Below are positions 1-6,277 of a stretch of DNA of 6,485 nucleotides, piece by piece. Positions within the stretch are counted from its first letter, which is position 1; each line of letters begins with the position of its first letter. The translations under genes and the position numbers were made by a program. Location of the stretch: contig JAJDBI010000204.1 of the NCBI GenBank assembly GCA_029261435.1, forward strand, positions 1 to 6,485, in the 5' to 3' direction. This DNA is from Nitrospinaceae bacterium. Lineage in GTDB: Bacteria; Nitrospinota; Nitrospinia; Nitrospinales; VA-1. The notes under the pieces were generated by a model, which did no database searches, was not told the DNA's origin, and saw nothing but the letters and a program-made list of their open reading frames with translations.

Positions 1-1508
1 TGAATTTACGAGCCGATGAAATCAGTTCCTTAATTCAAAAGCAGATTGAAGGCTTTGAAGAGGGGATCGAGCTCAAGGAAACCGGACGGGTGATTTCTGT
101 GGGCGACGGAATCGCGCGGATTTATGGTCTCGGAGAAGCCATGTCGGGTGAACTTCTGGAATTCCCCGGTGGCCTTGCAGGGATGGTTTTGAACCTTGAA
201 GAAGATAATGTCGGGGCAGTTTTGCTCGGACGTGACGATAATATTAAAGAGGGCGATGAGGTCAAACGGACCGGTCGTATCATGGAAGTTCCTATTGGAC
301 CTGAGTTGGTAGGCCGGGTGGTAGATGGCCTGGGTCAGCCGATCGATGGCAAGGGGCCCATTAAAACAGAAAAGTTTGGTCCGATTGAAAGAGTTGCGCC
401 GGGTGTTATTGACCGGAAATCGGTTCACGAACCGATGCAGACGGGAATCAAATCAATTGATGGGATGATTCCTATTGGTCGCGGACAACGAGAGCTGATC
501 ATTGGCGATCGGCAAACGGGAAAAACTGCTGTCGCTATTGACGCGATCATCAATCAAAAAGGGCAGAACATGTTCTGCATATACGTGGCCGTGGGACAAA
601 AACGTTCTACCGTTGCCCGGGTGGTTAAAACTCTGGAACAGCATGGTGCTATGGAATACACCATCGTGGTTTCGGCTTCGGCCAGTGACCCGGCACCGAT
701 GCAGTTTATCGCACCTTATGCCGGATGTGCCATGGGTGAGTATTTTCGTGATAACGGGCAACATTGCCTGATTGTTTATGATGATCTCAGTAAACAGGCG
801 GCGGCATACAGACAGTTATCTCTGTTATTGAGACGACCTCCGGGACGTGAAGCATATCCGGGTGACGTTTTCTTCCTGCATTCTCGATTGCTGGAGCGAT
901 CTGCAAAAGTTAGCGACGAGTTGGGTGCAGGTTCCATGACAGCTCTACCCATCATTGAAACTCAGGCGGGAGACGTTTCTGCTTATATCCCAACCAACGT
1001 GATTTCAATTACGGATGGACAGATCTTTCTGGAGACCGACCTGTTTTATTCTGGTGTGCGTCCTGCTATTAACGTTGGACTTTCGGTATCTCGTGTGGGT
1101 GGTTCGGCTCAAATCAAGGGCATGAAACAGGTTGCCGGTAAGTTGCGTTTGGACCTTGCTCAGTACCGTGAGATGGCGGCTTTCGCACAGTTTGGCAGTG
1201 ACCTGGATGCAGCCACACAAGCACAGCTTCATCGTGGAGAACGACTTGTTGAATTGCTCAAACAGGGTCAGTACAAACCTTTGAGCGTGGTTGAGCAGAT
1301 CATTTCTATTTTCGCGGGTGTACGTGGTTTGGTGGATGATATCCCTGTTGGAGATGTGCAGAAGTTTGAAAGTGGCATGCTGAACTTTATGGCAGACAAG
1401 CATAAGGCTTTAATGGATAAAATTGCAGAAGCCAAAAAACTTGATGATGAGACAGAGGGCCAGGTACAGGCTGCTATCGAGGAATTCAAAGGCCTTTTCA
1501 AAAGTTAA
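1..1508 (+). CDS. atpA: F1 ATP synthase subunit alpha (start codon cut by one base)
   Basis: This is the non-catalytic nucleotide-binding subunit of the F1 head, which alternates with beta in the alpha3beta3 hexamer on the cytoplasmic side of the membrane. The frame is open from base 3, and bases 1-2 (TG) are the end of a start codon whose first base lies just outside the window. The full protein would be 502 residues, normal for the family. Numbering from that start, the Walker A motif GDRQTGKT is at residues 169-176. The arginine finger that reaches into the catalytic beta site is in SVSRVGG, with Arg at about residue 365. The conserved segment ALPIIETQAGDVSAYIPTN lies between them. A loop near residues 300-310 is shorter than in E. 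coli (ELGAG there), as in many other bacteria. atpG follows after 3 bases, so the two are surely co-transcribed. No defect is seen. Confidence 0.98.
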   Translation, partial: NLRADEISSLIQKQIEGFEEGIELKETGRVISVGDGIARIYGLGEAMSGELLEFPGGLAGMVLNLEEDNVGAVLLGRDDNIKEGDEVKRTGRIMEVPIGPELVGRVVDGLGQPIDGKGPIKTEKFGPIERVAPGVIDRKSVHEPMQTGIKSIDGMIPIGRGQRELIIGDRQTGKTAVAIDAIINQKGQNMFCIYVAVGQKRSTVARVVKTLEQHGAMEYTIVVSASASDPAPMQFIAPYAGCAMGEYFRDNGQHCLIVYDDLSKQAAAYRQLSLLLRRPPGREAYPGDVFFLHSRLLERSAKVSDELGAGSMTALPIIETQAGDVSAYIPTNVISITDGQIFLETDLFYSGVRPAINVGLSVSRVGGSAQIKGMKQVAGKLRLDLAQYREMAAFAQFGSDLDAATQAQLHRGERLVELLKQGQYKPLSVVEQIISIFAGVRGLVDDIPVGDVQKFESGMLNFMADKHKALMDKIAEAKKLDDETEGQVQAAIEEFKGLFKS

Positions 1509-1511
1509 AAT

Positions 1512-2378
1512 ATGCCTAATTTAAAAGAAATAAAAAGACGCATTCAGAGCGTAAAAAATACACAGCAGATCACCAAGGCCATGAAACTGGTTGCGGCTTC
1601 GAAGTTACGCAAGGCTCAGCACGCAATTCTGGAAGCACGGCCTTATGCGATCAAAATGATGGATGTTCTCAATCATTTGGCCGCGCGGTGTAATAGTGAT
1701 TTGCACCCTTTGCTGGATGTGCGGGAGGGGAATCGGCATTTATTCCTCCTCATCACTTCGGACAAAGGCTTGTGTGGCGGATTTAACGGGAGCCTCATTC
1801 GTAAAATGGCGCAACATCTTAAGGACAATGCGCAGAATGAAAACTCTTTGATCGTTGCAGGAAAAAAGAACAATGATATTTTTCGCAACCGCCCTGTGAC
1901 GGTTACCGAGGAAATTATTGGGTGGACGAAAGACTTTGACTACCTTAAGGCTCAGGCCATTGGTGAGAACTTGTCGACCCTGTTTTCAGAAAAGAAAATC
2001 GACAAGGTTTTCATGGTGTACAACGAGTTTAAGTCCGTGATGCAACAGGAGGTTGTGGTTGAACAACTGCTCCCTGTTGTTCCTGAAAACCTGGCACATA
2101 AAGACGATACGTTTGCTGTGGATTATATCTACGAGCCGGATGAAGAGTCTATTCTCGATGAATTGTTGAAACGTTATATGACGGTAGAAGTTTACCGTGC
2201 GTTTCTGGAGTCCAGCGCCAGTGAGCATGGAGCGAGGATGACAGCGATGGATAGTGCCAGTCGTAATGCCGGTGAGATGATTGAAGGCTTGACACTGACC
2301 TATAATAAAGCCCGACAAGCTTATATCACCAAAGAATTGATAGAAATCGTAAAAGGCGCTGAAGCCTTGAAAGGTTGA
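1512..2378 (+). CDS. atpG: F1 ATP synthase subunit gamma
   Basis: This is the central rotor shaft of F1, which turns inside the alpha3beta3 ring and couples proton flow to catalysis. The 288-residue length matches the family (about 287 in E. coli). The N-terminal helix carries the diagnostic KRRIQSVKNTQQITKAMKLV stretch (residues 8-27). SDKGLCGGFN follows at residues 83-92. The C-terminal helix holds MTAMDSASRNAGEMI and ends in ITKELIEIVKGAEAL. These two terminal helices form the coiled-coil shaft in known structures. The ATG at 1512 lies 3 bases after the atpA stop, with no strong Shine-Dalgarno, so translation is probably coupled to atpA. I see no redox-regulatory cysteine insertion of the chloroplast type. 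The identification is secure. Confidence 0.98.
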   Translation: MPNLKEIKRRIQSVKNTQQITKAMKLVAASKLRKAQHAILEARPYAIKMMDVLNHLAARCNSDLHPLLDVREGNRHLFLLITSDKGLCGGFNGSLIRKMAQHLKDNAQNENSLIVAGKKNNDIFRNRPVTVTEEIIGWTKDFDYLKAQAIGENLSTLFSEKKIDKVFMVYNEFKSVMQQEVVVEQLLPVVPENLAHKDDTFAVDYIYEPDEESILDELLKRYMTVEVYRAFLESSASEHGARMTAMDSASRNAGEMIEGLTLTYNKARQAYITKELIEIVKGAEALKG

Positions 2379-2402
2379 TTGCGTGAAGATACTGAATTTA
2401 AT

Positions 2403-2406
2403 GGAG
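2403..2406 (+). promoter_or_regulatory. Shine-Dalgarno supporting the atpD ATG start
   Basis: GGAG ends 8 bases before the ATG at 2415. This supports that ATG over the in-frame TTG at 2379, which abuts the atpG stop. The family's N-terminus (MNKGKIIQVMGPVVDVRF) also begins at this ATG. Confidence 0.7.
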
Positions 2407-2414
2407 ACGAAGGA

Positions 2415-3830
2415 ATGAACAAGGGAAAAATCATCCAAGTCATGGGGCCCGTCGTAGACGTGAGATTTGAAGACGGTGTTCTGCCGGCTCTGTATAACGC
2501 AATCAATATTGAGCGTGCTGGAGAAGGCGGGGAAATGGAAACGCTGGTCTGCGAAGTGGCGTTACACCTTGGCGACAATGCGGTCCGTTCCGTGGCAATG
2601 CATTCCACCGATGGTCTGGTTCGTGGAATGGAAGCTCTTGATACAGGTGCTCCTATTACTGTTCCTGTCGGGGAAGAAGTGCTTGGTAGAATTCTTAATG
2701 TCGTCGGTGATCCGGTTGACAAAAAGCCTCCGGTTGAATCTAAAGCCAGATGGAGTATTCATCGCGACGCTCCCGAGTTTAAAGAGCAGGACACTAAAAT
2801 GGAAATGCTCGAAACGGGCATTAAGGTTATTGATCTGCTTGAGCCGTATCTCAAGGGCGGTAAGACCGGTCTGTTCGGCGGTGCAGGTGTGGGCAAGACC
2901 GTTTTGATCATGGAGTTGATTCGTAATATTGGTGCGGAACACGGTGGTTATTCCGTGTTCGCAGGTGTGGGCGAGCGAACCCGCGAAGGTAATGATCTCT
3001 ATCATGAAATGGTAGAGTCTAATGTTATTGACAAGACAGCGTTGATATACGGACAGATGACCGAGCCTCCAGGTGCGCGTATGCGTGTTGGTCTGACCGG
3101 TCTCACTTGTGCGGAATATTTTCGTGATGAGGGTGGTAAAGATGTTCTGCTGTTTATCGACAATGTATTCCGATTTTCTCAGGCGGGTTCCGAAGTGTCA
3201 GCACTTTTGGGACGTATCCCTTCTGCGGTAGGTTATCAGCCAACACTGGCAACCGAAATGGGTAATATGCAGGAACGGATCACCTCTACTAAAAAAGGTT
3301 CTATCACTTCCGTTCAGGCGATTTATGTTCCAGCTGATGACTTGACTGACCCTGCGCCTGCGACTACTTTCTCACATCTTGATGCAACTACGGTACTGAA
3401 TCGGCGTATTTCTGAATTGGGTATTTATCCTGCTGTGGATCCACTCGATTCTACTTCACGGATTCTTGATCCTGAAGTACTGGGTGATGAGCATTACAAC
3501 ACGGCTCGCGGAGTACAACAAGTTTTGCAGCGTTATAAAGATTTGCAGGACATCATTGCAATTCTGGGTATGGATGAGCTTTCAGAAGAGGACAAACAGG
3601 CTGTTTCTCGAGCCCGGAAAATTCAAAAATATCTCTCTCAACCATTCTTCGTGGCAGAGGTCTTCACCGGATCACCTGGTAAATATGTCAAAGTGCAGGA
3701 TACTATTGAAGGATTCAAGCACATCCTCGAAGGGCGTGGGGATGATCTCTCTGAGCAGGCTTTCTACATGGTTGGAACCCTGGACGAAGTTCACGCGAAA
3801 CAGAAAGAATTGGATAAGAAATCAGCATGA
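2415..3830 (+). CDS. atpD: F1 ATP synthase subunit beta (catalytic)
   Basis: This is the catalytic subunit of F1, which makes or hydrolyses ATP at the alpha/beta interface (EC 7.1.2.2). With the ATG at 2415 it is 471 residues, usual for the family. An in-frame TTG at 2379 would add 12 atypical residues and is not preferred. Walker A GGAGVGKT is at residues 155-162. The catalytic glutamate is E187 in GVGERTREGNDLYHEM. Walker B ends at D249 in LLFIDNVFRF. The conserved block ATEMGNMQERITSTKKGSIT and then PADDLTDPAPATTF follow. The DELSEED lever that contacts gamma is at residues 387-393. All catalytic residues expected from E. coli numbering are present, with an offset of 6-7. The gene sits 36 bases after atpG, and its stop overlaps the atpC start (ATGA), which indicates translational coupling. 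Confidence 0.98.
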   Translation: MNKGKIIQVMGPVVDVRFEDGVLPALYNAINIERAGEGGEMETLVCEVALHLGDNAVRSVAMHSTDGLVRGMEALDTGAPITVPVGEEVLGRILNVVGDPVDKKPPVESKARWSIHRDAPEFKEQDTKMEMLETGIKVIDLLEPYLKGGKTGLFGGAGVGKTVLIMELIRNIGAEHGGYSVFAGVGERTREGNDLYHEMVESNVIDKTALIYGQMTEPPGARMRVGLTGLTCAEYFRDEGGKDVLLFIDNVFRFSQAGSEVSALLGRIPSAVGYQPTLATEMGNMQERITSTKKGSITSVQAIYVPADDLTDPAPATTFSHLDATTVLNRRISELGIYPAVDPLDSTSRILDPEVLGDEHYNTARGVQQVLQRYKDLQDIIAILGMDELSEEDKQAVSRARKIQKYLSQPFFVAEVFTGSPGKYVKVQDTIEGFKHILEGRGDDLSEQAFYMVGTLDEVHAKQKELDKKSA

Positions 3831-4231
3831 GCCAGAAACTAATACTAAGTATTGTAACTCCTGAACAACAACTCGTTGCGGATGAGGTGGATCAGGTCAA
3901 TGCCCCCGGTACCGAAGGTGACCTGGGGATACTTTACGATCACGCTCCAATTTTGACCAACCTGCGTTCTGGCCAATTGTCTTATGAGAAGGATGGTGAG
4001 ACCGTTGCGCTGGTTGTCAGTGGCGGCTATCTGGAAGTGACGGATAATCGTGTTACGGTATTGGCTGAAACCGGAGAATTTCTGCATGAGATAGATCGTG
4101 AACGTGCCGAGCGTGCCCATGCTGATGCAGAAAAATTATTACTGACTGATCTATCAGAAGAAGAGTTCATCGAAACACAGAAAAAACTCTTCCGAGCTGT
4201 TGCCCGCCTTGAGAATCTGAAAAACAATTAG
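3827..4231 (+). CDS. atpC: F1 ATP synthase subunit epsilon
   Basis: This is the small rotor-stalk subunit that bridges gamma to the c-ring and, through its C-terminal helices, inhibits ATP hydrolysis. It has 134 residues, close to the 130-140 typical of bacteria. The N-terminal beta-sandwich (about residues 1-85) begins LILSIVTPEQQL and holds the conserved APGTEGDLGILYDHAP segment (26-41) and VSGGYLEV. The C-terminal helical hairpin (about 88-134) is complete and highly charged. It begins with IDRERA (89-94), which fits the I(L)DxxRA motif known to bind ATP in Bacillus-type epsilon subunits. The start overlaps the atpD stop by 4 bases. It is the last atp gene in the window, and no clear rho-independent terminator follows it. 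Confidence 0.96.
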   Translation: MSQKLILSIVTPEQQLVADEVDQVNAPGTEGDLGILYDHAPILTNLRSGQLSYEKDGETVALVVSGGYLEVTDNRVTVLAETGEFLHEIDRERAERAHADAEKLLLTDLSEEEFIETQKKLFRAVARLENLKNN

Positions 4232-4237
4232 TATAGC
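4209..4237 (+). promoter_or_regulatory. Possible sigma70-type promoter for the NTF2-fold gene
   Basis: TTGAGA (4209-4214, five of six to the consensus -35) is followed after 17 bases by TATAGC (4232-4237, four of six to the -10). It lies across the atpC stop and would start RNA near 4244, giving a leader of about 55 bases to the ATG at 4299. The match is moderate. Read-through from the atp operon is the alternative. Confidence 0.35.
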
Positions 4238-4284
4238 TCGATCATCCTCTTACCCTTTCAGATCGCCCCCTTATATAAAACTTT

Positions 4285-4291
4285 AGAAGAG
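4285..4291 (+). promoter_or_regulatory. Shine-Dalgarno-like AGAAGAG before the NTF2-fold gene
   Basis: This purine-rich stretch ends 7 bases before the ATG at 4299 and supports that start. The match to the anti-Shine-Dalgarno is only partial. Confidence 0.45.
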
Positions 4292-4298
4292 TGTCCTT

Positions 4299-4679
4299 AT
4301 GGATAACGAAACATCTATAAAACAATCTGTTTTGAAATGTAGCCAAAACTGGATCAAGAGTTTTAATGCCGGAAATGTGGATAGCTGTTTGGCAGGTTAC
4401 CAGTCTGATGCTGTCATCAACGCAAAGCCTTTGGGGACATTTAAGGGGATTGCTGAAATCGATGCATTTTGGCGACCTTTCATGGCATCAGGTGCGGGTG
4501 AATTGAAGTATGAAGATGTAGATTTGCAAGTGATTGATGCGTCCACCGTATTGTTGTCGGCGAGTTGGTCCATGAATGTCGGGCGAGGAATTATTACGAT
4601 GGAGAAATGGGTCCAGCAAGACGATGGCAACTGGTTATTGGCGCAGGATGATTTTGAGATACAAGAAAATTTTCAGTGA
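4299..4679 (+). CDS. NTF2-fold (SnoaL/ketosteroid isomerase-like) protein, function unknown
   Basis: This is a 126-residue cytosolic protein without signal peptide or membrane segment. It has the layout of the SnoaL-like/DUF4440 branch of the NTF2 fold. An N-terminal helix (SVLKCSQNWIKSFNAGNVDS, about residues 10-29) is followed by a short strand with YQSDAVINAKPLGTFKGIAEIDAFW (34-58). Long beta strands (VDLQVIDASTVLLSASWSM and IITMEKWVQQDDGNWLLAQDDFE) make up the rest. The paired pattern 'F..GN.D......Y..DA' and the late 'W....DGNW....DDFE' are typical of these small proteins, which bind or isomerise small hydrophobic ligands. No substrate can be named. It lies 67 bases after atpC on the same strand and converges on the TfoX-like gene with 25 bases between the stops. 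It may be co-transcribed with atp or use its own promoter. Confidence 0.82.
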   Translation: MDNETSIKQSVLKCSQNWIKSFNAGNVDSCLAGYQSDAVINAKPLGTFKGIAEIDAFWRPFMASGAGELKYEDVDLQVIDASTVLLSASWSMNVGRGIITMEKWVQQDDGNWLLAQDDFEIQENFQ

Positions 4680-4704
4680 TGATCCGATTACTGGGGTGAC
4701 CTGT

Positions 4705-5037
4705 TTATTTTTTCGGTAACGTTGTTGTGAAATCTAGGCCTTTATTGATCCATTGTTTTAGAGAACTTTTATTTTTATAACCATCTGGGTTGATAAAAAC
4801 CAACCCTGTTAATGGTTTTCCGGTTAGGTTCATTTCCCGCACATGTTCTGACTTGAGGGTTTGCTGGTACTTCTCGGGTCCTATTCGAACCATTAAACCG
4901 TTTTTAATGTCAGCGCCGCATATCATATTTCCATGATGCATGAAGCAAAGGCCACCGAACATGTTTTGCTCGGTGACCCCTCTCTTCCTCTTAAGAATAT
5001 CTCTGATTCGCTGGTTTAATTTTTCATTAAGAGCCAT
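4705..5037 (-). CDS. Stand-alone TfoX N-terminal-domain protein
   Basis: This 110-residue protein is made only of the TfoX N-terminal domain. The signature runs from MFGGLCFMHHGNMICG (residues 26-41), through LMVRIGPEKYQQTL (48-61) and HVREMNLTGKPLTGLVFI (65-82), to a closing SLKQWINKGLDF helix (92-103). In the gamma-proteobacterial competence regulator Sxy/TfoX this domain is joined to a C-terminal domain. Here that domain is missing, so a competence role should not be assumed. Stand-alone members are common and uncharacterised. The ATG at 5037 gives the normal family N-terminus. It is the last gene of the probable - strand operon, 40 bases after the NTF2-fold gene, with a 9-bp hairpin between them and an SD-like AGAAGA at the foot of the stem. 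No terminator is evident after the stop. Confidence 0.88.
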   Translation of the reverse strand: MALNEKLNQRIRDILKRKRGVTEQNMFGGLCFMHHGNMICGADIKNGLMVRIGPEKYQQTLKSEHVREMNLTGKPLTGLVFINPDGYKNKSSLKQWINKGLDFTTTLPKK

Positions 5038-5047
5038 GAGTTTTCTT

Positions 5048-5070
5048 CTAAGCCTTGAAAGAAGGCTTAG
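5048..5070 (-). other. Perfect 9-bp hairpin between NTF2-fold gene and TfoX-like gene
   Basis: On the - strand CTAAGCCTT and AAGGCTTAG form a perfect 9-bp inverted repeat around a 5-base loop (CTTTC). It is not followed by a T-run on either strand, so it is not a classical rho-independent terminator. Its base abuts the SD-like AGAAGA before the TfoX-like ATG (5037). It could be an attenuating or RNA-stabilising intercistronic stem or a protein-binding site. Confidence 0.6.
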
Positions 5071-5077
5071 TTATAAT

Positions 5078-5440
5078 TTAAGCTGCGTTTTTATCCATTT
5101 TCGGAAAACTGGCAGTATCAAAAAATAATTCTGCAGAATCTATTTTTCCATTTTTTATTTGGAAGCATTCGCACATTCGAAAAGTTCCCTCAAAAGGTTT
5201 ACGGACCATCCAGTTAAATATTACTACTACCTGACTTTCATCGCTAACGGTCCGAATTATTTTGTGACTTGCTTCAAAACCGCATTCTTTCATTTGGGTG
5301 ATGCATTCATCTGCACTGTTGAACTGCATCATAGGTCCTTTAAACTTGTAATTATCGTTCAAAAGCGTGCGGGCTTTATCAAAGTCCTTCTCTTCAAAAG
5401 CACGGTAATAAGTGTCTACAATGTCCAAAGCGTTTTTCAT
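5078..5440 (-). CDS. NTF2-fold (SnoaL-like) protein, function unknown
   Basis: This 120-residue protein has the SnoaL-like form of the NTF2 fold. The first helix is IVDTYYRAFEEKDFDKARTL (7-26). It is followed by LNDNYKFKGPMMQFNSADECITQM (27-50), the usual 'pocket entry' strand and second helix. The antiparallel strands are VVVIFNWMVRKPFEG (71-85) and FRMCECFQIKNGKIDSAELFFD (87-108). The closing 'F.I.NGKI.....FFD' is very typical of the family. No signal peptide or transmembrane segment is seen. Three cysteines (46, 53, 90) and a fourth at residue 92 have no recognisable metal-binding spacing. The ATG at 5440 is fixed by a strong Shine-Dalgarno. It follows the SRPBCC gene by 39 bases and is likely in the same operon. 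It differs from the NTF2-fold protein at 4299 and is not an obvious recent duplicate. Its substrate cannot be inferred. Confidence 0.85.
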   Translation of the reverse strand: MKNALDIVDTYYRAFEEKDFDKARTLLNDNYKFKGPMMQFNSADECITQMKECGFEASHKIIRTVSDESQVVVIFNWMVRKPFEGTFRMCECFQIKNGKIDSAELFFDTASFPKMDKNAA

Positions 5441-5445
5441 TTTCC

Positions 5446-5450
5446 CCTCC
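5446..5450 (-). promoter_or_regulatory. Strong Shine-Dalgarno for the second NTF2-fold gene
   Basis: On the - strand AAGGAGGGG includes the core GGAGG, which ends 5 bases before the ATG at 5440. It is the strongest ribosome-binding site of the - strand cluster, which suggests this protein is made more abundantly than its neighbours. Confidence 0.75.
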
Positions 5451-5461
5451 TTATATTGAAG

Positions 5462-5474
5462 TGATTCCCTGAAT
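5462..5474 (-). repeat. Short inverted repeat GATTC-AGG-GAATC
   Basis: Two perfect 5-bp arms around 3 bases lie 5-17 bases after the SRPBCC stop, before the Shine-Dalgarno of the next gene. It is too weak to be a terminator by itself and might be chance or a small intercistronic stem. Confidence 0.3.
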
Positions 5475-5479
5475 CTATT

Positions 5480-5926
5480 TTATGAGTTTTTGGCCAAATG
5501 GGATTCAAGGAAATGGATGGCTCCCTCCCAACCGAGCTTGTGTCTGTTGCACATTTCAATGCTTCCAAATGCCTTCTGGGTAAGGAGTAGTTCAGTGCTA
5601 TTGTCATTTTCTGATAATTCAATCGTTACAATCGTGTGGATTCCGGCATCTTGAGTGGGTTTTTCCCAGACCCAGGTAAACTCCAGCTTTCTGGGTGGAT
5701 CGATGATCTGGTATTTTCCAGTAACGAGATCCACTTGTTCCAGGCCATGAAATGCAAACCTATAATTACCACCAACGGTAAAGTCAAACTCTTCAACCTT
5801 TATAGGACAATTTAAATCAGGGAACAGCCAGTTGGAAATATGGTCAGGTTGGCTCCAAGCCTGAAAAACCAATTCTCTGGGGTGAATAAAAGTTTTTCTG
5901 ATAACCAACTGTTCGTATTCTTTCAT
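5480..5926 (-). CDS. SRPBCC / AHSA1-like domain protein
   Basis: This 148-residue protein belongs to the AHSA1 (activator of Hsp90 ATPase homologue 1-like) branch of the START/Bet v1-like SRPBCC superfamily, whose fold makes a deep hydrophobic ligand cavity. The family pattern is clear. RKTFIHPRELVFQAWSQP (10-27) and WLFP (33-36) are followed by VGGNYRF (51-57) and GKYQIIDPPRKLEFTWVW (70-87). The last strand, TELLLTQKAF (111-120), leads into the C-terminal helix GWEGAIHFLESHL (132-144). The domain fills the whole protein. The ATG overlaps the arsR stop (ATGA), and only an A-rich stretch precedes it, so translation is probably coupled. ArsR-SRPBCC pairs are a very common bacterial arrangement, but the ligand and function are mostly unknown. 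A chaperone-cofactor role should not be read from the family name. Confidence 0.92.
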   Translation of the reverse strand: MKEYEQLVIRKTFIHPRELVFQAWSQPDHISNWLFPDLNCPIKVEEFDFTVGGNYRFAFHGLEQVDLVTGKYQIIDPPRKLEFTWVWEKPTQDAGIHTIVTIELSENDNSTELLLTQKAFGSIEMCNRHKLGWEGAIHFLESHLAKNS

Positions 5927-6267
5927 TTTTCTTTTTTTCTTGAAATTTTATTCAAATAGGAGTCTAGAGAGCTTAAACTTATATCCCAAAACTTTTTATA
6001 TTGGGTCATCCAATCACCCACACCCTTTAAAGGTTCTGGTTTTAATTGGACCCAATGGACCCTTCCTCGTTTTGTTCGTTGTATTAACCCTGCACTCTCC
6101 ATTACCCGTAGATGCTTACTGATTGTTGGACCGGAGCTATTGTAGCCTCTCGATATATCTGTTACCGATAGATCAGAATCAATAAGTCTGTCGAGCATTT
6201 GTCTCCGTGTGGGATGTGATAAAGCAAAGAACACATTATCCAATTGGTTTTCTATTAACTTAGCCAT
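5923..6267 (-). CDS. ArsR-family winged-helix repressor of the SRPBCC-associated type
   Basis: This 114-residue winged-helix DNA-binding protein starts at the ATG at 6267 (MAKLIENQLDNVF). The segment FFALSHPTRRQMLDRLI (13-29) is the classic ArsR helix. The recognition region is SSGPTISKHLRVMESAGLI (44-62), and the beta wing is QRTKRGRVHWVQL (63-75). The tail WMTQYKKFWDISLSSLDSYL (86-105) resembles that of regulators paired with SRPBCC proteins. The protein has no cysteine, so the ArsR/SmtB metal-thiolate site (ELCVCDL type) is absent and the inducer is probably not a thiophilic metal. An upstream in-frame TTG at 6303 would add 12 residues, but it coincides with the TTGACA box and lacks a Shine-Dalgarno. 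The stop overlaps the SRPBCC start by ATGA. Autoregulation is inferred from the inverted repeat over the start. Confidence 0.9.
   Translation of the reverse strand: MAKLIENQLDNVFFALSHPTRRQMLDRLIDSDLSVTDISRGYNSSGPTISKHLRVMESAGLIQRTKRGRVHWVQLKPEPLKGVGDWMTQYKKFWDISLSSLDSYLNKISRKKEK
5932..5938 (-). other. A7 run in -1 frameshift phase at the arsR/SRPBCC junction
   Basis: The last arsR codons read AGA AAA AAA GAA AAA TGA, so the heptamer A-AAA-AAA is in the phase used by -1 slippery sites. The SRPBCC gene is in the -1 frame, with no stop between. A slip would yield an ArsR-SRPBCC fusion. A lysine-rich tail with no recoding is equally possible. Confidence 0.3.
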
Positions 6268-6277
6268 TTGGCTAAGT
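6258..6277. promoter_or_regulatory. Perfect 8-4-8 inverted repeat, probable ArsR-type operator over the start codon
   Basis: ACTTAGCC and GGCTAAGT are perfect reverse complements separated by ATTT on the + strand. The repeat covers the arsR ATG (6265-6267) and the 3' part of the proposed -10 box. ArsR-family repressors bind such dyads near their own promoters, so this is the likely autoregulatory operator. Binding here would block RNA polymerase directly. Confidence 0.7.

Noticed and set aside
1005..1403. Long reverse-strand open frames inside atpA, atpG and atpD
   Set aside because: They lie fully inside well-conserved ATP synthase genes and show no recognisable domains or ribosome-binding sites. 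They are shadows.
2379..2414. TTG at 2379 as the atpD start, directly after the atpG stop
   Set aside because: It would add 12 residues not typical of the family. The ATG at 2415 has GGAG at good spacing and gives the normal beta N-terminus.
4705..5037. Competence regulator TfoX/Sxy
   Set aside because: Only the N-terminal domain is present, and no competence genes are nearby, so the regulator role is not supported.
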